A stretch of DNA of 64,000 bases, taken from JACNIV01 sp965370415 (GTDB lineage Bacteria > Cloacimonadota > Cloacimonadia > Cloacimonadales > TCS61). Where the stretch lies: positions 25,168-89,167 of the forward strand of contig CBDUTJ010000009.1 of NCBI GenBank assembly GCA_965370415.1. Reading direction: 5' to 3'. The notes beneath the pieces were generated by a model. It did no database searches, was not told the origin of the DNA, and saw only the letters and a list, made by a program, of their open reading frames with translations. This document shows, piece by piece, positions 62,008 through 64,000 of the stretch (the first letter of the stretch is position 1; each line of letters starts with the position of its first letter). The translations under genes were made by a program, and so were the position numbers.

Positions 62008-62103
62008 TTCGGTGAAAACTTCGGTGAAAACTTCGGTGAAAAGTTCGGTGAAAACTTCGGTGAAAAGTTCGGTGAAAACTTCGGTGAAAACTTCGGTGAA
62101 AAG
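62008..62103 (+). repeat. Eight-unit 12-base tandem repeat
   Basis: Eight units of TTCGGTGAAAAS (S is C or G in the order C,C,G,C,G,C,C,G), followed by a broken end TTTTGAG. An ATG at 61985 opens a 45-codon frame through the array to a TAG at 62120, encoding (T/S)SVK repeats. The frame overlaps the end of the previous gene. The repeat resembles the Thr/Lys linker of AlbA_2 proteins, so it may be a leftover linker of a lost paralogue. Confidence 0.9.
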
Positions 62104-62161
62104 TTTTGAGATAGGTTGGTAGAAAGGTTGATTGAAAACAAATCAAATAACTTGGTGGAAT

Positions 62162-62821
62162 ATGAAAAAGATTAAAGATTTACCCAAAAAAGATAGACCC
62201 AGAGAAAGGCTTATTGAAAAAGGTGCGAAGCATCTTTCAGACCAGGAACTGTTGGCAGTTATTCTGGGAAAAGGAACACAAAAACTGGATGTACTGGCTC
62301 TTGCCAAAAAGATAATCCAGATTATTGATGAAAAGGGAATTGAGTTTGAATGCGAAGAACTCATGGAAATTGAAGGAATTGGCTCTGCCAAAGCTACTTT
62401 GCTTTCCGCTGCCTTTGAATTGGTACGTAGAAGGATTAAACCGGAAGGATTAAAGATCAAATTCCCTGCTGATGTCTTACCACTTATTCAACATTTTGCT
62501 GATCGCAAGCAAGAACATTTTCTTTGTGTTTCCATTAATGGAGCAAATGAGGTAATGAATGTGCGAGTTGTTACGATTGGTCTAGTAAATAAGACACAAG
62601 TTCATCCTCGTGAAGTTTTTGCAGATGTTATTATTGAAAGAGCTTCCGCAGTAATATTGGCTCATAATCATACTGGTAGTAATATAGAACCAAGTAAAGA
62701 AGATATTGAAGTTACTAAAAGGTTAATAGAAGCGGGAAAGATTCTTGGAATTCAGGTTTTGGACCATATCATTTTCAATAAGAAAGGATATTATAGTTTT
62801 GTTGAGAATGAGAAACTGTAG
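62162..62821 (+). CDS. radC: RadC family JAB/MPN-type protein
   Basis: The 219-residue protein has an N-terminal helix-hairpin-helix part ('GAKHLSDQELLAVILGKGT', 'LMEIEGIGSAKATLLSAAFE') and a C-terminal JAB1/MPN metalloprotease-like fold with 'HPREVFADVI' and the metal motif H-N-H-TGSNIEP-S-KE-D. RadC's old DNA-repair assignment is doubtful; it is common in mobile and defence regions, and its enzymatic role is unknown. I choose ATG 62162, with GGTGG upstream, over a TTG at 62132. It follows the repeat array by 58 bases and is not clearly in the hsd operon. Confidence 0.92.
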   Translation: MKKIKDLPKKDRPRERLIEKGAKHLSDQELLAVILGKGTQKLDVLALAKKIIQIIDEKGIEFECEELMEIEGIGSAKATLLSAAFELVRRRIKPEGLKIKFPADVLPLIQHFADRKQEHFLCVSINGANEVMNVRVVTIGLVNKTQVHPREVFADVIIERASAVILAHNHTGSNIEPSKEDIEVTKRLIEAGKILGIQVLDHIIFNKKGYYSFVENEKL

Positions 62822-62873
62822 CAATCATTAAAATTCTATCTATTTTTCTCATCATCCAGATTTGGAGATAAAA

Positions 62874-63338
62874 ATGAATGATTTGAAGATACGAATTGCA
62901 AGCTTAAAAGATGCGGATGTAATTGCAGAATTTAATGGAGCTATGGCGTTGGAAACCGAAAATAAAATCCTGGATCCCGATGTTCTTCTTCAGGGCGTAA
63001 CATCTGTATTAAAAAAGCAGGAACTTGGATTTTACATTGTTGCAGAGCTGAATAACAAAGTAGTGGGCTGCCTGATGATAACCACCGAATGGAGCGATTG
63101 GCGCAACAGAATTTTCTGGTGGATACAAAGTGTTTACGTTCATCCGGACCATCGACGTGAAGGGATCTATTCAAAAATGTATGAACATATTAAAATTATT
63201 GCTACAGAAAATTCAGAAATCTGTGGTTTCCGGCTTTATGTGGATCAAGAAAATGAAATTGCTCTTAAAGGGTATGTGTCATTAGGAATGAAAAAAACTA
63301 ATTATCTGCTCTTTGAAGAAATGCTGCGTAAGGAATAA
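62874..63338 (+). CDS. GNAT family N-acetyltransferase
   Basis: About 154 residues. GNAT fold: 'LKIRIASLKDADVIAEF' at the N-terminus, 'GFYIVAELNNKVVGCLMI', the acetyl-CoA loop around 'VYVHPDHRREGIYSKMYEHI' (R-R-E-G-I-Y in place of the common R-G-x-G-x-G/A), and 'GFRLYVDQENEIALKGYVSLG'. The acceptor is unknown. ATG 62874 has TTGGAG just upstream; a TTG at 62862 overlaps that site and is less likely. It ends three bases before nfo. Confidence 0.88.
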   Translation: MNDLKIRIASLKDADVIAEFNGAMALETENKILDPDVLLQGVTSVLKKQELGFYIVAELNNKVVGCLMITTEWSDWRNRIFWWIQSVYVHPDHRREGIYSKMYEHIKIIATENSEICGFRLYVDQENEIALKGYVSLGMKKTNYLLFEEMLRKE

Positions 63339-63341
63339 ATT

Positions 63342-64000
63342 ATGAAATATATTGGAGCACATGTAAGCATTGCGGGTGGAGTGGAAAATGCTCCTTTGAA
63401 CGCCAGGGAAATTGGAGCAAAAGCATTTGCCATGTTCACCAAGAATCAACGGCAATGGTATTCCAAACCTCTAACAAAAGATAACATCACGTTGTTCAGA
63501 GAAAACATTAGAAAAGAAGATTACAAACCTGAACACATTATGCCGCATGATGGTTACCTGATAAACCTGGGACATCCGGAACCGGAAAAACTGGAAAGAT
63601 CACGAACAGCTTTCCTGGATGAGATGCAAAGATGTGAACAACTTGGTTTGCCATACTTGAATTTCCATCCGGGCAGTCACCTGGGACAATTTTCCGAAGA
63701 AGCCTGCCTTAAAACCATAGCTGATTCCGTTAACATAATATTAAGCAAAACGCAAAATGTTTCAGCTGTGATCGAGATAACAGCAGGACAGGGAAATAAT
63801 GTGGGATATACATTCGAGCATCTCGCTTTCATTATAAAACACGTAAAAGATAAAAGCAGAGTTGGTGTATGCTACGATACCTGCCACGCTTTTACAGCAG
63901 GTTATGATATCCGAACTAAAGATACTTTTGAAAAAACGTTTGCAGATTTTGAAATGATTATCGGATTCCACTACCTGAAAGGTATGCACCTGAACGATAG
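63342..64000 (+). CDS. nfo: Endonuclease IV, N-terminal part, cut by window end
   Basis: Nfo cleaves DNA 5' of abasic sites in base-excision repair. The first 219 residues are visible: 'MKYIGAHVSIAGGVENAP', 'AFAMFTKNQRQW', 'HIMPHDGYLINLG', 'NFHPGSHLG', 'VIEITAGQGNNVGYTFEHL' and 'VGVCYDTCHAFTAGYDI', giving the His and Glu/Asp zinc ligands of the family. One motif reads ITAGQGN where ENTAGQG is usual: the preceding Glu is in 'VIEITAG', so it is retained. The frame runs off the window end. Start codon at 63342, three bases after the GNAT gene. Confidence 0.96.
   Translation, partial: MKYIGAHVSIAGGVENAPLNAREIGAKAFAMFTKNQRQWYSKPLTKDNITLFRENIRKEDYKPEHIMPHDGYLINLGHPEPEKLERSRTAFLDEMQRCEQLGLPYLNFHPGSHLGQFSEEACLKTIADSVNIILSKTQNVSAVIEITAGQGNNVGYTFEHLAFIIKHVKDKSRVGVCYDTCHAFTAGYDIRTKDTFEKTFADFEMIIGFHYLKGMHLND

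Noticed and set aside
62008..62103. Tandem array considered as a CRISPR
   Set aside because: Units are contiguous 12-mers with no spacers, and no cas genes are near.
54174..63338. Prophage or conjugative island around the restriction genes
   Set aside because: No integrase, transposase, structural phage or transfer genes are visible. radC alone is not enough.

Overview
The window looks like chromosome from an AT-rich, Gram-negative bacterium of the FCB superphylum, most like Candidatus Cloacimonadota (placement is inference). Four large secreted proteins end in the NYPNPFNP FlgD-like domain used as a type IX secretion sorting signal. There are lipoproteins, outer-membrane-type proteins, an ExbB-ExbD-TonB energiser, a c-di-AMP cyclase, and a housekeeping core with widely fused or overlapping genes. 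Most stops and starts overlap or sit a few bases apart, so operons are easy to read.

Left part (1-14.1 kb): a cut AI-2E family transporter and a DUF512 radical SAM protein, then a 1485-residue REC-PAS-GAF-HD-GYP sensor protein (+). Facing it is a long minus-strand operon read exbB-exbD-tonB-folP-dacA-coaE, followed by an Asp-box propeller secretion cargo and a small exported protein. 14.2-22.7 kb (+): a chorismate synthase-chorismate mutase fusion overlaps a dehydroquinase-shikimate dehydrogenase fusion, then a transglutaminase-like lipoprotein and two sorting-domain proteins separated by a 313-base cluster of small hairpins. 22.7-33.4 kb (+): pyrimidine nucleoside phosphorylase, then the classical rpmF-plsX-fabH-fabD-fabG-acpP-fabF-rnc lipid block, an Elp3-like radical SAM protein and a VWA-type membrane protein. 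33.4-44 kb: an exported lipoprotein/outer-membrane pair (-), a 1123-residue modular surface protein, a GNAT-YoaP-like protein, a seven-repeat propeller protein, nitroreductase and cupin (-), and Hsp20 behind a CIRCE-like operator.

44-45 kb holds tRNA-Asn(GTT) and a CAT-anticodon tRNA (minus strand), each next to a broken copy of itself. In the broken copies 16-base palindromes (6-base arms, 4-base loop) replace exactly 10 bases at three points. The same palindrome family occurs at 20.2-20.4 kb. This is the most unusual structure I see. 45-52.2 kb (-) is an expanded macromolecular synthesis operon: rpsU-yqeY-cvpA-mutS2-dnaG-rpoD.

52.4-64 kb (+): a SurA/PpiD-like folding factor, then a type I restriction-modification operon (hsdR, a LEM-3-like GIY-YIG gene, hsdM, hsdS, and a Schlafen-AlbA_2 ATPase-type gene overlapping hsdS by four bases). 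An eight-unit 12-base tandem repeat, radC, a GNAT gene and the start of nfo (endonuclease IV) follow. The extra nuclease and ATPase-type genes inside or against the hsd operon make this the best candidate for an unusual defence locus.
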